Source: Cyclospora cayetanensis
Taxonomy: Eukaryota; Apicomplexa; Conoidasida; Eucoccidiorida; Eimeriidae
Length of the DNA stretch: 64,000 bases
NCBI RefSeq assembly: GCF_002999335.1
Contig: NW_020312358.1
Coordinates: 1 to 64,000, forward strand
Direction of reading: 5' to 3'
The notes beneath the pieces are model-generated. The model did not search any database, was not told the origin of the DNA, and worked only from the letters and a program-made list of their open reading frames with translations. Shown here one piece after another: positions 35,601-47,237 of this stretch (positions within the stretch are counted from its first letter, which is position 1; each line of letters opens with the position of its first letter). A program made the translations under genes and the position numbers.

Positions 35601-37132
35601 CAGACGGACATTCGAGGGCGAAACCTCTGACCGCAACAGCAGCAAAACAACGTGCCAGCTGCTGCTGTAGCTGCAACAGCATCAAAGCAACATACCAGCT
35701 GCAGCCATAGCTGCAACAGGAGCACAGCAACGTATCTGCTGCTGCAGCTGCACCAGCAGCGAAACAACGTACCAGCTGCAGCCTCCTGCAGCGCGTTCGC
35801 ACAGAATGGGCTTTCAGGATCTGGAAGCAGTAGATCAAGCGGATTCGCATCTGCAGCTCACAAAGCACACCGCCTCGAAGAGAGCACTTCCAGATATCCG
35901 TCACAGTGGGTAGCTGCAGCAGCCTCCCTACTGAGACGCTGTGAAACGTTGCAGCGGCAGGCAGCAGCTCCAGAAGCAGCCATGGCAAAGGCCCACATAC
36001 ACACACACACATAGCAAGAAGAGAGAAGCAGCAGCAGGAGCAGCAGCAGCAGCAGCAGGAGCAGCAGCAGCAGCAGCAGCAGCAGCTTACCCCCCCAAGC
36101 GTCAAACTCGTCAGAATAGAGCAGCTGTTGTTCCTGCAGCAGAGGGAAATCCAGCTGCCTGCGATGCTCACGCGGCTCAAGTAGCGCCTGCTCTCCGTAC
36201 AGAAGAGAGGCGGGGGGGGGAAGAAAGGGTGGCAAGAGCACAGTACTGCTGCAAATGTGCTTGCGACGTGCAGCAGCAGCAGCATTAGCTGCGCCCTTAG
36301 TTCCCCCTTTGTTGCTTATGCCCTTACGACGCCGAACTCTATGGATGCGGCGGCTCGTGTTACGTCCTTCCTCTGCTGCATTTGCTGCTGCATTTGCTGC
36401 TTGTGCCACTGCTGTTGCCTCATCAGCAAGCGTGACAGTCTCAGCTGCCGTTGAACTCGAGAGAATTGCAGGAGCCGCCGCCGCATCGCTGTTTGCCGCC
36501 GCCCCCGAGTCTTCTCCCGCAGGAAGCGCTGAAACAAGCGCTGACACGGCTACATCGGGAACGTCGCTCTCCGCGACTGTCTTACCTGAAGCAGCAAGAC
36601 TGTTTTCGGCCCCACCACTCACACGGAGCTGCTCGACTGTGCGTCTGCTGCCGCTGCAGCCTTCCTCGCCGGATTCTGCGGCTTCAAGCGGTTGAGGCGC
36701 CGCTGGAGCGTCTTTGGCGGGCTTCTCTCCGCAGCTGTTGCTGCCACACGCGAGTGGAGGCGGCTCTGCAGTCGCGCTGCATGCGCTTACGGCAGTTTGA
36801 AAGGGACCTGCTGCGAAATTCGCGCATATGCTCCTGTCGTCGCCACTCACGGGGGAGGGTGGCTGAAGGGGCACTTCGTTGGCGAGCAGCTGAGGCTGCA
36901 GCGGAAGGCGCAGCTGCGCTTCCTGTGGACTGTGCTGCCTTGACGCGGAGTCGGGAGCAGGCTGCGGCAGCAGCAGGGGATTGCCATGAAGCCGTGGCAG
37001 TTGCGGATGAGACAGCGCGAGAGGCTGCTGCGGATTCTCCGAGCCAAAGGATTGCTGCAGCTCTGGCAGTAGCAGCAGTGGGGCTTCCCGAGGCGGCTGC
37101 TGCAGCACGTGCAGCAGCGGAAGTTTCTGCAT
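28414..37132 (-). CDS. Large polyglutamine protein with two HMG boxes
   Basis: Eleven-exon minus-strand model: 37132-36091, 35503-34467, 34100-33752, 33352-33258, 33066-32976, 32822-32279, 31813-29808, 29665-29339, 29222-29101, 28898-28715, 28520-28414. Every junction is GT..AG and in phase; total 5904 nt, 1967 residues. HMG box 1 (about 812-872) reads SGWALFAKEKRLEL…KFWHALSKDNKEAWGRRAEQ. HMG box 2 (about 1017-1080) reads GYTAFTLFARETR…WRQLSSEEKRAFQSRAREA. HMG boxes bend DNA, so a nuclear chromatin role is inferred. An ordered region spans exons 1-2, around DEFDAWGG then ATVAHREILSWFSRVYG. Before box 2, and for several hundred residues after it, CAG runs give long poly-Gln. The last exon has a CCRC motif. 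Upstream ATG choice, the exon 5 acceptor and the 3' end (exon 11 versus read-through to the 27.4-kb gene) are the least sure points. Confidence 0.78.
30595..31720. repeat. Dense CAG/CAA tract encoding poly-Gln on the minus strand
   Basis: Many CTG/TTG runs (for example about 31300-31370, 31440-31460 and 31560-31720) are read as CAG/CAA on the minus strand inside exon 7 of the HMG-box gene. Mixed CAG and CAA codons show that glutamine, not just DNA repeat, is maintained. The plus-strand Leu/Ala frames across it are shadows. Confidence 0.9.
31978..32032. repeat. AT dinucleotide microsatellite in an intron
   Basis: About 27 TA units inside the intron between exons 6 and 7 of the HMG-box gene, that is, inside the intron that splits HMG box 2. 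Confidence 0.97.
34264..34443. repeat. GGAAGGAGGAAGAAAA minisatellite in an intron
   Basis: A purine-only array on the plus strand (units such as GGAAGGAGGAAGGGAGGAAG). Read on the minus, coding strand it is a pure pyrimidine tract in the intron between exons 2 and 3 of the HMG-box gene (34101-34466). The apparent Phe/Leu/Pro/Ser protein across it is intronic. Confidence 0.9.
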
Positions 37133-38201
37133 GATTCTTTGGTGCTGCTGCTGTCACGCCGCTGCTGCTGCTGGGAGCCTAGGAGCACTCAAAGTCTGCA
37201 TCTACTGGTGCACGGCTGCCTTCCGGCAGTCATTGAGGAGCAGGAGCCCTCACACGGCGTGTGCAAGGGGAAGGATTCACGCTCACTCACGGCTGCGTCC
37301 AATGCCTCTCTCCCTCTATTTCTGTCTCTCTCGCTCCTGAAGCAGCGGTAGGGGCCAGGGCGTTGCGCGCTCCTCAAGCGCTTGGAAAAACTCTCCTGTC
37401 GTTGCTGCTGCAGAACTGGAGTCTGGCTGCCAAGCAGCAGCCCCCTAAACGTGCGAGAAAGGGTAGCTGCTGCAGCAAGCCATGCAGCGCGCCTTCCGGA
37501 GGGTGGGCTGCATGGCGTGTAGCAGCACAGATGGTCTGATGGCGGTGCAGGGGAGGCAACCCTACACGCGAATAGCTACACCTCCAGTCGCCAAATGGCT
37601 GCAGTGAGGCTGGGGGGCACAGCTTCTTGGTCCCTGTTTTACGTGAGCAGCTCCAGGAACTGCTACCAACTGCCCAGTGTACAGCCACCCCGAGAGAGGC
37701 CCCTGACCAGGCTCTGCACTGGTGTGCTGCAACTGCCACGCGTAAAGCACGAAGCGCAAGAAACCGGTGCCCTTTCCTTGAGAAAACAGCAGCGCATTCA
37801 GACGGAGAGTGACGCTTCTACGCTGGGAAGCAGCAGATTGGCCGTAACTCTATACCAGCCGCAGCATGACACATGCACCGGCTGCAGCGCGTTGTTGGTG
37901 GCTGCGGCAGCTGCAGCTGCTGCTGCTGCTGTGCCTTTGTCTGTTTTGGTGATTTTTCTGCTTATGGTGGCGTTATTTTTTATATGTGCAGGTAACTCGA
38001 ATAACGCGGTTGACATGCTTGGCATGCCGTGCAGAAGCCAAATAAAAAGTCCAGACACTGCATAGCAGCGAGTGCCCTAAGGCTGCCGCAGTGGCGGCTG
38101 CGGCTGCAGCGGCTTCTGCTGCGTCCTTTGCGTCAGAGGCCTTTGCCTGCGCTCCCAGCGCATCCTTCCCTTCGAACCGAGCACCCTATGGGCACGCATG
38201 C
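37133..38201. other. Divergent promoter region with unresolved open frames
   Basis: Lies between the starts of the HMG-box gene (-) and the snurportin gene (+). A plus-strand frame at about 37595-38065 with an Ala run and a hydrophobic stretch is open, but it ends just before the snurportin frame and could hold an upstream exon. A GCCGCAG acceptor-like site stands at 38090. Nothing firm. Confidence 0.4.
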
Positions 38202-38377
38202 ATGCAAACACTCGGCAAAGCATGCAATTGGAAGATGCAGCCGCACGACACGGTGCTGCCAGCTGCAGCAGCTCGAGGCGTCTTCGGGGCCGAAGCTCAG
38301 AGGGGCTGTGCTGAAGCGTTTCCGGCGCAGCAGGAGCCTCACACGCTGCAGCGGAAGGAGCAGGAAGAAGGTACTGC

Positions 38378-38418
<41 letters not shown>

Positions 38419-41400
38419 GCCTGCTTGGCAGCGGCAAAAGTGGCAGCTGCTGCAGTCCGCAGTATGCGCATCGGCAGGCTGTCTTTAAGGGGCACCCCTC
38501 AGCACAAGCCAACCGACAGAAGCGCATGGAGCTCAATGATATGCTCCGATCGGAGAGTCGTGTGGATTTGCTGCGGCGGCTGCGCGAGGAGGCTGAGCGA
38601 GAGCTGCTTCTGCAGCAGGAGATTCTGGAGCAAGAGCCAGAAGACATTCCGCAGAGACCATTGTACAGGAAGAAGACTTCCTACCGCAGACGCACTCCCG
38701 ATGCACCGACGAATCCCTCCACGGAGTGTATGGACAGTAGACCGCTGCAGCAGCTTATAGCGCATCCGCAAGCGATCTACGAGATACCCCACGAATTCGA
38801 ATCCGGTATGGGCCGTGCGTGCGTCTGTCACTGCTGCTTCCACCGAGTAGTGTTTCTGGTGCGCGCTCTGCTGCTGCTGCATGCGTGCATGCATGCATGT
38901 ATGCATGCAGACAGAGGCCTATATGCAGGCTTGCATGCATGTATGCATGCAGACAGAGGCCTATATGCAGGCTTGCATGCAGGCAGACAGGCACTGCGTC
39001 GAACGCAGCTCTCTCTCTCGAACTATGGGAGGTCGGCGGTACGCGCGTCTTGGCTGCCGTCGTAGCGAGCAAGCTCCTGCAGCAGCTGCTGCTTCGTGTG
39101 CGTGTTTGCCGTGCAGGGGAGTTCATGGTGGCGTTGCGACCAGAGGGGCAGAGCTGTTTGTTGCTGTTGCAGAATGGTCGAGGTCATCTGTACGGCAAGA
39201 CGGGCAGACCCCTCTTTCGGGTGCAGTGCAGCAGCAAGTGGAAATCCGCAACAAGCGTGTTGGCTGCCTCTGCATGCACGGCGCCGTGTGGAGTTTCAGG
39301 CGCTCTGCTGGAGCCTCACGGCGACCCTTACAGCCTGCCGTTGGGGGTCGACATGCTGCAAGGCGAGCTGGAAAACGAGCACTACTTCGCAGTGCCCCCC
39401 CAGGAGAAGCAGCGGCTGCTGCTGCTGCGATCGAGGCCCTTCGATGTGTCGCTGTACGGCTCTGCAGACGCGGATCGCTGCTCAGCGCATGCCGCGCTCG
39501 CAGCACTGCCGGCAGAGAGCAGCTTTTCTTGGCCGCCCCAGGGGTCGCTGTTTCCTCCAGAAGACGGCCAGAGAGGGAGTCAAAAATCGCACCAGCGGGA
39601 GCAGCAGAGGCATCTGCCTGTGCTGCACCTCCCCGCAGGGATGCTGTCAAAGGGCCTAACCCTCCTGGAGTGCATTCTGTGCCCCTACACCTCAGCGAAC
39701 ATGCAGCACTTTAGCACGTGCTATGCCACCGACCAGGAGAAGGCAGCAGCGAATGCGGCTGCCGCCACCGCTCCAGCCGCAGCGGGGGGTGGCAGTACAG
39801 CGGAATCCCCCCTGTGGAAGGTGCTTTTTGTAGTGGATGTTCTCTTTCTGGGGGGCCTCATGCTGGGTCACTGCGAATTCGAGTGCCGCCACTTCTTCCT
39901 CAAATGCAGGTAATTGCTTTCCCAGTGGACGCAAGAAAACGGCGCACACACAAAATCTACAAGGTTGCGCAGGCCCCACAATTGAAACCACACTGGCACA
40001 CACTTGCACAGTCTCACACACCTGCACAGTCTCACACACTTGCACAGTCTCACACACCTGCACAGTCTCACACACTTGCACTGTCTCACACACTTGCACA
40101 CATACATACAGCAGACAGATGCACACACAACAGATATTACGTACAGCAAATAGATGCACATACGACAGATATTACACACAGCAGGTAGATGCACACACAA
40201 CAGATATTACGTACAGCAGATAGATGCACACACAACAGATATTACGTACAGCAAATAGATGCACATACGACAGATATTACACACAGCAGACAGATGCACA
40301 CACAACAGATATTACACACAGCAGACAGATGCACATACGACAGATATTACACACAGCAGACAGATGCACACACAACAGGTACATACAGCAGATAGGTGCA
40401 CACAGAAAGAAAGAGAGGACAAGAACGCCTTGCCGTTACTACAGGCTTTTGAGTTATGTACGAAGCTTTGGCCTTGGACGCTTTGCAGTTTCTTCACTCC
40501 TAGCCTTTTGGAAATTCCATCTGCACGCCACTGCGCATCTCTTGCCTTTTGACTTGCTGTGTTGATCTGCTCGTGCGTCTAAAGTGCAAATTCAGACGTC
40601 CAGGCATGTAGGTGCGATGCTGTAGAGCTTGTGCTTGATTTCTGCCTGCCGTCAGTGCGCGCCTTGCTGGTATCTCGGTGCAGGAGAGGTCGAAGCACGC
40701 TGTATAATACTTGCAAGTGCATGGGGGCTTTGGGTCGATGTCGCAGCCTGCTTGCACTCATAGAATGGATATGTGCCTGCAGACGGATGCGTGGCTCTAC
40801 GAGGGTATTTTCATCAATCTCCTATGGTCTGCATTCGTGTTCATGATGCGCTTCCCGTGTGCCTATGCCTCTCTCTCTTTTTGTGGCTCCATGCTTCGCG
40901 CGAATGGCCCCTCTTGACTGGTGCATTTTACTCTCCTTAAACGCGAATCTGCAGTCCTCGTAGTGAGCTGCACTCGTGCACGGGCATCGCTTCAGCCTTG
41001 ATGCGGAGCCTTTGAGGTCCTTGCCCAGCGGTGTTGTCTCCGCACATCAAGGGTAGTAGACGTTGGGTTCTAGTGCTTGTCTCTGTTGTTGTATGCCTTC
41101 TAGGATAGAGGAGAAGCCTCACATGTTCGCTCCCTTGCAGCTACTCCCCTTTGTGGAGGCCTCTTCATCCCACTTACAGACGCTTGCTGCTGGGTAAGAA
41201 AGGCTGCTTGCATTGCGAATTTCGAGGCCAGAGGTTTCGCGTTGCAAGTCGTAAAGGCGACGAAAGAAAGGCGCACAGCTGCAAAGAGGCTGGAGGCAGC
41301 TCCCGCTACGGTTTGTGCCGGCAGACGGTGCTGTGTGTTTATGTTCATTTTACTCTATGCCTGCGACTTGCCTCGGCTTTTTAGCGAGATGTTTGTGGCT

Positions 41401-43318
41401 CTCATGCCTCGGGGTGCCTCGGGCAAGTTCGCACGCTGCAGCCGTCTCTCTTTGTCGAAGGCGCGCCGTGCTGAGTTGCCACGCGTCTGTCTGCGTTTTG
41501 TTCTGGATTCTCTGAGAGTCTTCCACCTCGCCTCGTAGCCAGCTGCAGCGAGGGGCACACTGCGCACTTCTTGGACGTTGGGGGGTTTCGTCGTCAACTG
41601 TCTTTATCGTGCTGTGCAGCCTCTCTGAGCTTGCCGCTTGCCTCCTTTTGGGGGGCTATCTGCACCCGTTTTTCTGTGGCGTTCAGGCGAGTCAACGTGC
41701 TGGGTGCCTCACGCTTCCCTTCGGTCCGGTGTGTGTTTCTGAACGTCGCTTATCTGCCGCAGCCCATTCGTCTACCCGCCGGACGGCTTTGTGTTTCAAC
41801 ACAAATTGGCACCCCACACTGGCGGGACACATCCTTTGGTCCTGTGCTGGAGAGACGAACGCATCTCGTCAGTCGCTTTGTGAATATTCCTTTCTGAGCC
41901 GCCAGCTGGGTAGCCACGACTGGCGGCTCAGTTGCTTCGTAGCTAGCTGGCTGCTGCCCCTCGCGGAAAGGCCGGAGGGGCTGCTGCATACGCATGTGCG
42001 CATGGTTCGTGAGCGATAGCGTGGCGGGGTGTGGATGCTTCAGTCCTAGGCTGACGTGTATCCTGCCTTTTAGGGAGGGGGCACCATTAGGGCTTCTTTC
42101 CGTAGATCTGCGTGTGGTGTAGAACTGCTGTCGAGACATGGAGTTCACGCCTTGTCTCTTGTTGCATCGCTTTGTCAGGCGCTTTCCCCTCGATGAGAAA
42201 AATGTCAGACAGTCGGCGGTCGATACGTTCTTGCTGGTTCACCCCAATGGAGAAATCTGCAGCAGCGGTCAGCCCGATAGCTCTCCTGTGTGGTGCTCCT
42301 TTACCTGCTGCCGCGGCTTTTGTGTCCTCCTTCTATTCTTCTTGTCCTCTTCGGCTTGTGGGTGCGACTTCGCTAGTAGTCCGCAGCTCTGCTGAACCTG
42401 CCGGCGCCAAGGGGGGAAGTGGGTGTGCTGCTGGGCGGATGTATTTGGGGAGGACGAATTTCTACTGCAGTGGACAGTGTCACAGAAATGCTCATCTGAT
42501 TTACCTCTATTTGCGTTTGTGTCTTACAGAAGGTTTCGTTGTCGTCCAAGTAGACCCCCACGAGTTCGGCATTGCGGGACTGACACATCCCCGTGTGATG
42601 CAGTAAGATCGCGTGCCAGCCTGATTTCGTATTCACAGCTCCCTCGCCTGCATTTCCCGAACCAAGCCTGTCGTGCCCGTGATGCCCTCATATACAAACG
42701 CATATCGTCCCTGCGTGGCCTGTTCCCTTCCTATTTAGACGCCCCCTCTTCTGTTGCTCCCGTCGCTGCTGGCTGGAATGACTGGGAAGCAGCGAGCCAC
42801 ACCGCCCGTGCGAGAGTGATTTGCGGAGCAAGGGCCAGTGAGGTTGCCTTACACAGAACTGCCACTCTTCTCTCCTATCCACTCAGGTGTCTTTCTGCTG
42901 TCCCTCTCTCCTCAGTCTCCAGGTGGCTGATCTCGACCTTGAGACCAAGCGCTTTCGATGGGTTGCGAGGGGCGCAGCGCACACTCAGGGCTGCCGTACT
43001 CAACGAGAGCGGCTAATGGAGGTTGACGCGACGTCACTTGACGGAGAGGCCGCGGCGGCAGAACCAGAGAATACAGGGGGAGTGGCGGAAGGAGAATTAG
43101 CCGCAAAAATAGTAGCAGCGCTTCCAGAAGAAGCAGCAGCACCGAACCCCATAGCAGACAGGGCCCAGGGTGACAGCGGCGCCAACCGCCCCCACCACCA
43201 ACGCGTGCCGAAGGACAAATGCCCGGATTCGTTCGCGAAACTGGCAGATCAGTGGCTTCGCATGCAGGGGACGCACCCAGTAACGTTCGAGGTGCTTTGC
43301 GAAAAGTGCCCGCCTTGA
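38202..43318 (+). CDS. Snurportin-1 homologue (m3G-cap snRNP import adaptor)
   Basis: Seven exons: 38202-38805, 39117-39909, 41104-41193, 41763-41867, 42179-42267, 42530-42602, 42916-43318 (718 residues), all in phase. Snurportin binds the trimethylguanosine cap of U snRNAs and, through an N-terminal importin-beta-binding helix, carries snRNPs into the nucleus. A basic helix at about residues 105-135 (ANRQKRMELNDMLRSESRVD) is in the importin-beta-binding position. The cap-binding fold follows: GEFMVALRPEGQSCLLLLQN then GHLYGKTGRPLFR, LLECILCPYTS, LFVVDVLFLGG…CEFECRHFFLKC, and DGFVFQHKLAPHTGGTHPLV. These follow the order of human SNUPN. The protein is longer than the human one (about 360) through Ser/Ala/Gln insertions and an acidic C-terminal extension. 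A 5' exon may exist, because the frame is open from 38046. The cap-stacking tryptophan appears to be missing (see findings). Confidence 0.82.
38891..38974. repeat. Two tandem copies of a 42-base unit in snurportin intron 1
   Basis: A unit beginning GCATGCATGTATGCATGCAG and ending GGCTT is repeated twice back to back, then partly a third time. It is intronic (38806-39116) and contains self-complementary GCATGC and TGCATGCA blocks. Confidence 0.9.
40003..40100. repeat. 18-base tandem repeat in snurportin intron 2
   Basis: About five copies of CTTGCACAGTCTCACACA, alternating with a CCTGCACAG variant. This alternation suggests expansion of a 36-base dimer. Intronic (39910-41103). Confidence 0.9.
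40110..40395. repeat. 35-base tandem repeat in snurportin intron 2
   Basis: About eight copies at an exact 35-base period (GATGCACA at 40118, 40153, 40188, 40223 and on). Each has a near-constant half ending CAGATATTAC and a more variable half (GTACAGCAGATA or ACACAGCAGACA types). Variants recur in order, indicating higher-order duplication. Confidence 0.93.
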
Positions 43319-46300
43319 GAACAATCAGCCCTAAGGGCGCAGTGTAGCCTCAATCGGGTGACAGAGTCCTTTTGGCCTCTCCCCCTTGGTAGTCTAGTCT
43401 GTACCCTATAGCGTTTTGTATTTTGCGCTTCACATCCAGTTCAGATCGTACGAACCCTCCTAGCATCTCGAGCCTCCTACACGGACTCCGGCAGAGCAGC
43501 ACCCGATTCAGAGTTGAGTATAGCTTCGAAGGGATTGATGGACCCCAGATAGGACCGGCAGAGGACAGGCACTCGCGTATGTTACAGAGAGCACGTAGGC
43601 GAGGGTGTATGCTCTGCCCCGGCGGCGCGGTGATGGCTTAGGTGAGATGGTTTTGAGGCAATGAGAGGATTGTAGGAGGAATTATTGTGTGGTATCATTA
43701 GAACACACACACAAGACATAACGGTGTAGCATCCCGCTTCACACCGATACATCGAATACGATGGGCATGGCACGCCGAGCTACATCCCTCGATTCAGAGA
43801 AGGGCCCATCCGTCTTGCTTCCATCGCAGCACCAGAAAGCGTTTGTAGTGCTTTACGGTGTGGCGTTCTCTGCGACCATGTCAGGAGGCCATTGGCGACC
43901 TACGTGGGAAAGGCGTTCAGGAGGCGGGGGAAGCGTCTGCTGGCAGTCTCAACGGTGAGCACGCACCGCTTGGAAGTCTTTTAAATGTCCTTGGGCACTA
44001 ATGTCGGGGGCAACCTTTACTCCGAGATAGGCTGATGGGCGTATACGCCCGTAATAATTGTGTAGTCAAGTGCAACGTCGAGAGTAAACAGACCAAGAGT
44101 AGCAAAAGTTCGTGAATCTTTCTTCTCAAAGGGTGGTGCAGCGTGTAGCCCATTCTTTTAGTGCACAACGAACGCCAAGCCTGACATAGGCTAAGAGCAC
44201 TGACTGAGTTGCAATGTGGCGTTTCCAAAAGGCAGCATGCAGAGCGCCTATTCTGCTTCCATGTGCCTCCTGGAGGCCTGATCCTCAAAGTCTCGCTAAG
44301 AAAAGAACCATTAGGGAACCATGGTTTCCAATGTGCACCACCGCCGCCGCCTGCATATTTGCCAGGTGCTTCGTGTCGTCGTCCTGCGGGAGCAGGGGAG
44401 TGGACGGAATGCACATTGCTGTCCACGGGGTGGCCAAGTGGGAATTCGTTGAGGTCTCCACCAACTTTGTACTTGCCAGTCGCGTTGTGCTGTAGTATGC
44501 ATGCCATCTATCCAGCCTCCCGAAAGCCCCTACTCCCGTTCGCTATTCTAAGAAGCCTGTGCTTTCTGCTTGACAGCTCATGTGTCTCCACGACGCACCT
44601 CCCCACCAAGGAGCTGCATGCAGAAACTCGGCATTTCCCTGGTTTGCTGTGCATCTGCTGGGGGTGTAAATGTCGGCAGGCGACGTAGTGCCGTTGATGA
44701 TTCATGAGAAAATGCCATGGGGGCCTATAGGCAGACATCACTAGGGATGGTCGATGTCTTAAATCATAGCATGAGCTTCAAAGATGGCTTCGGCTATCCG
44801 ACCCGACTCCAGTCTTCCGCAGGTCTTCGATACCTAGTGAAACTCGCATGCCATCTGCGGCTTTGCGCAGTCAGGAACCTACAGGAGGCAAAGCCCTTTC
44901 GATTGTTTAGAAGAGGACTCTGGCATTGAACCGTCTTCCCTAGTATCTCGTTAAACTCTTCAGCGGCACTGCAGAGGGGCGCTGGGAAGGCCATCGCTAC
45001 TGCCGTTTTCAGCCGCTACACATGTAATGACACCCCGTGTCTTAGGACTTTACAGCACAAGTGTTACTGGAGTGCCTAATGTGAGCGAGCAGGACATGCG
45101 CAGGAACTCTATCCTCTCCTCCTTGAACCACATCGCGGGGAAAAGGCCCACATTTTGGTATGGGCCTGCAGCGCTGCTGCTTCCGGCACAATCCTCAGAC
45201 GCGTCTGGTACATTCCCAGGTAGCTGTTGCTACCAGTGCACAAGCGTTCAGATCTCTTTGACTCGAGAAAGGCACAGGAGGGTCCAGAGGTCCAGTCGCC
45301 TGAGCTATTAAGCAGGCCAGCTCATTTGTGCCCCCTGCCATTAAGAGCAGGCTATACTAATATCTCCCGCTTTATTGCCTTATAACCCATGTCCCATCAG
45401 GCACCCATCATAAACCACAGCGTTGATCAGCCTCAGTAAAGTCAAGAGACGACTTGTGTGAACGAACATTATGGAGCTGTCATCCAGGGTGTACTGTCTA
45501 GTGCTAGCAGGTGCTTAGTCCTTGCAGTACCGAAAGGTGAGTCATGCGGTCTCTCCACCAAGGACTAAGTTCAACTTCAGGGGTCACCTATATGGCAATC
45601 CACACTATCATATGAAATGCGGACTAGTTTGCCTCCACTTCAACCCCTACGTTCGTCTATGCTTTAACTGCTCTCGGTCCCTTGATGACCCTGAAAAGCC
45701 ACTCCTCACTTCTTTGCAGTAAGCGGTTGCTCAGCTACTCGGGAGAGTCTCAAGGACTTAACAGAAAGCCATCCCTTCTGCTGTTCCTTCCAGGAACTAA
45801 AGTGCCGCCTCGTGTGGCCATTGAACGAAGCTCGTGAAGGCAACCAGAGCTTGCATTTGGACAGCAAAGCTCCCATATTGCTGGTAAGACTTGGAAAAGC
45901 TGATGAATGGGAAGAAGAAACACTTAGTTCGTACAGTTTTACTCGCTGTTACTCTTTCTGGGTCACGTACTCAAGGGAGGGAAAATATTACCAAAGCTAC
46001 AGTCTATCAATGCAGGGCGAGACCTAATCAAGGGCCACAGTGTAGCGGGCTAAGCTACAACTAGACACCTTCTAATGCACTAGTTATGTCCAAGTAAGAA
46101 TTAAAGATCAATTGACGACTGGTATGCTCGCAAATCCGAGCTATTGCTGGGTACTGTTGGTTCGGAACAAGAGGACCTAATGCCGGGTACGTGTTTGCTA
46201 GATGGTACATTTAGCTGCCAATGCTCGGAGTGACTAGAGAAGGCAGCAATGAGGACCCCAGCTGGTACTTTTTCCTCGTGTCGGAATTCTGAGGGGCGCG

Positions 46301-47237
46301 ACTATGGGAGGGATAAATCCTTTTTTGTAAAAGAGTTCAGAGCTCTCCATTATGTTTGTACAAGTCAAAAGTTTAATGTCTTCCTCGGAAGACCCAAATG
46401 GACGGACTTAGTTGATAGCACCCCATCGTTCAGTGCAGCTGTTTTCCTCTCATTCATTCACTGGCTACTTCTGAAGTGAAATACCAGCAGTCGTCTAGCT
46501 CCGAGCAGGCTATATGCTGAATCAGAAACTGTTTGTCTTTGCAAAGTGCCATAGAAAAATCGATGGCGTTGGAAGTAGACTTTGGGACAACCGCCCTTAG
46601 ACTGGCAGAGGCCGTATATACAGCCTTATATAAACGAGGTAGCTCGACAGCTGCTAAGAAGTCGTGCTCTCTCAGCTGAAAAAGTTTGATGCGTGAACTG
46701 ATGACGTCACGCAGACCAGAAAAGTATAATGACCCTTAAGTGTGTGCAAGTATTCGAGGATTTGTTAAGCGTTGTGAGGGCATGTATAGAGTGCCTAGAA
46801 GGGCAAGTTTTTCTGGTCTTCGCTTCACATTCACCCTAGAGTCTAAACAAGAGCCTCTTGACACAGCTCCAACATCCATAGTGTTTGAGATTCACATCTC
46901 TTTGAAGGCATTAGAAAAAGGCAAACGAGTGCTCCTCGTGGCAGGTTCATTGGATTTAGAAATGCTCCATTGATGGCTCTTGTGATGTGATTCGCTAGCA
47001 TCAATCACAACAGTTCAAGCCTTCAAACAGCCCCTGGAGCAAGCTTTAGACGGAGGGACCATAGACTTGTACATAGTCGAATTTGGAGCTGCCACTCTTA
47101 TCAGTGGCCTGTGTCTCTCTAACCGAAGTGTCATTTCAGGGCGGTGGCAGGCTAGGCAGCGACTTTGTAGCTGGAAAGCTGACTTGTGGAGCATACACAA
47201 TGAGATTTAGGGCAAATCAGCGCCACTCCTGCGTGCT

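Noticed and set aside
40110..40395. Regular 35-base array with constant and variable halves, superficially CRISPR-like
   Set aside because: Units are contiguous, and the variable halves recur instead of being unique spacers. It lies in a eukaryotic intron.
41571..42019. Overlapping plus-strand frames of 108 and 136 codons
   Set aside because: They cover intron 3, exon 4 and intron 4 of the snurportin gene. Only 41763-41867, in a third frame, matches the family.
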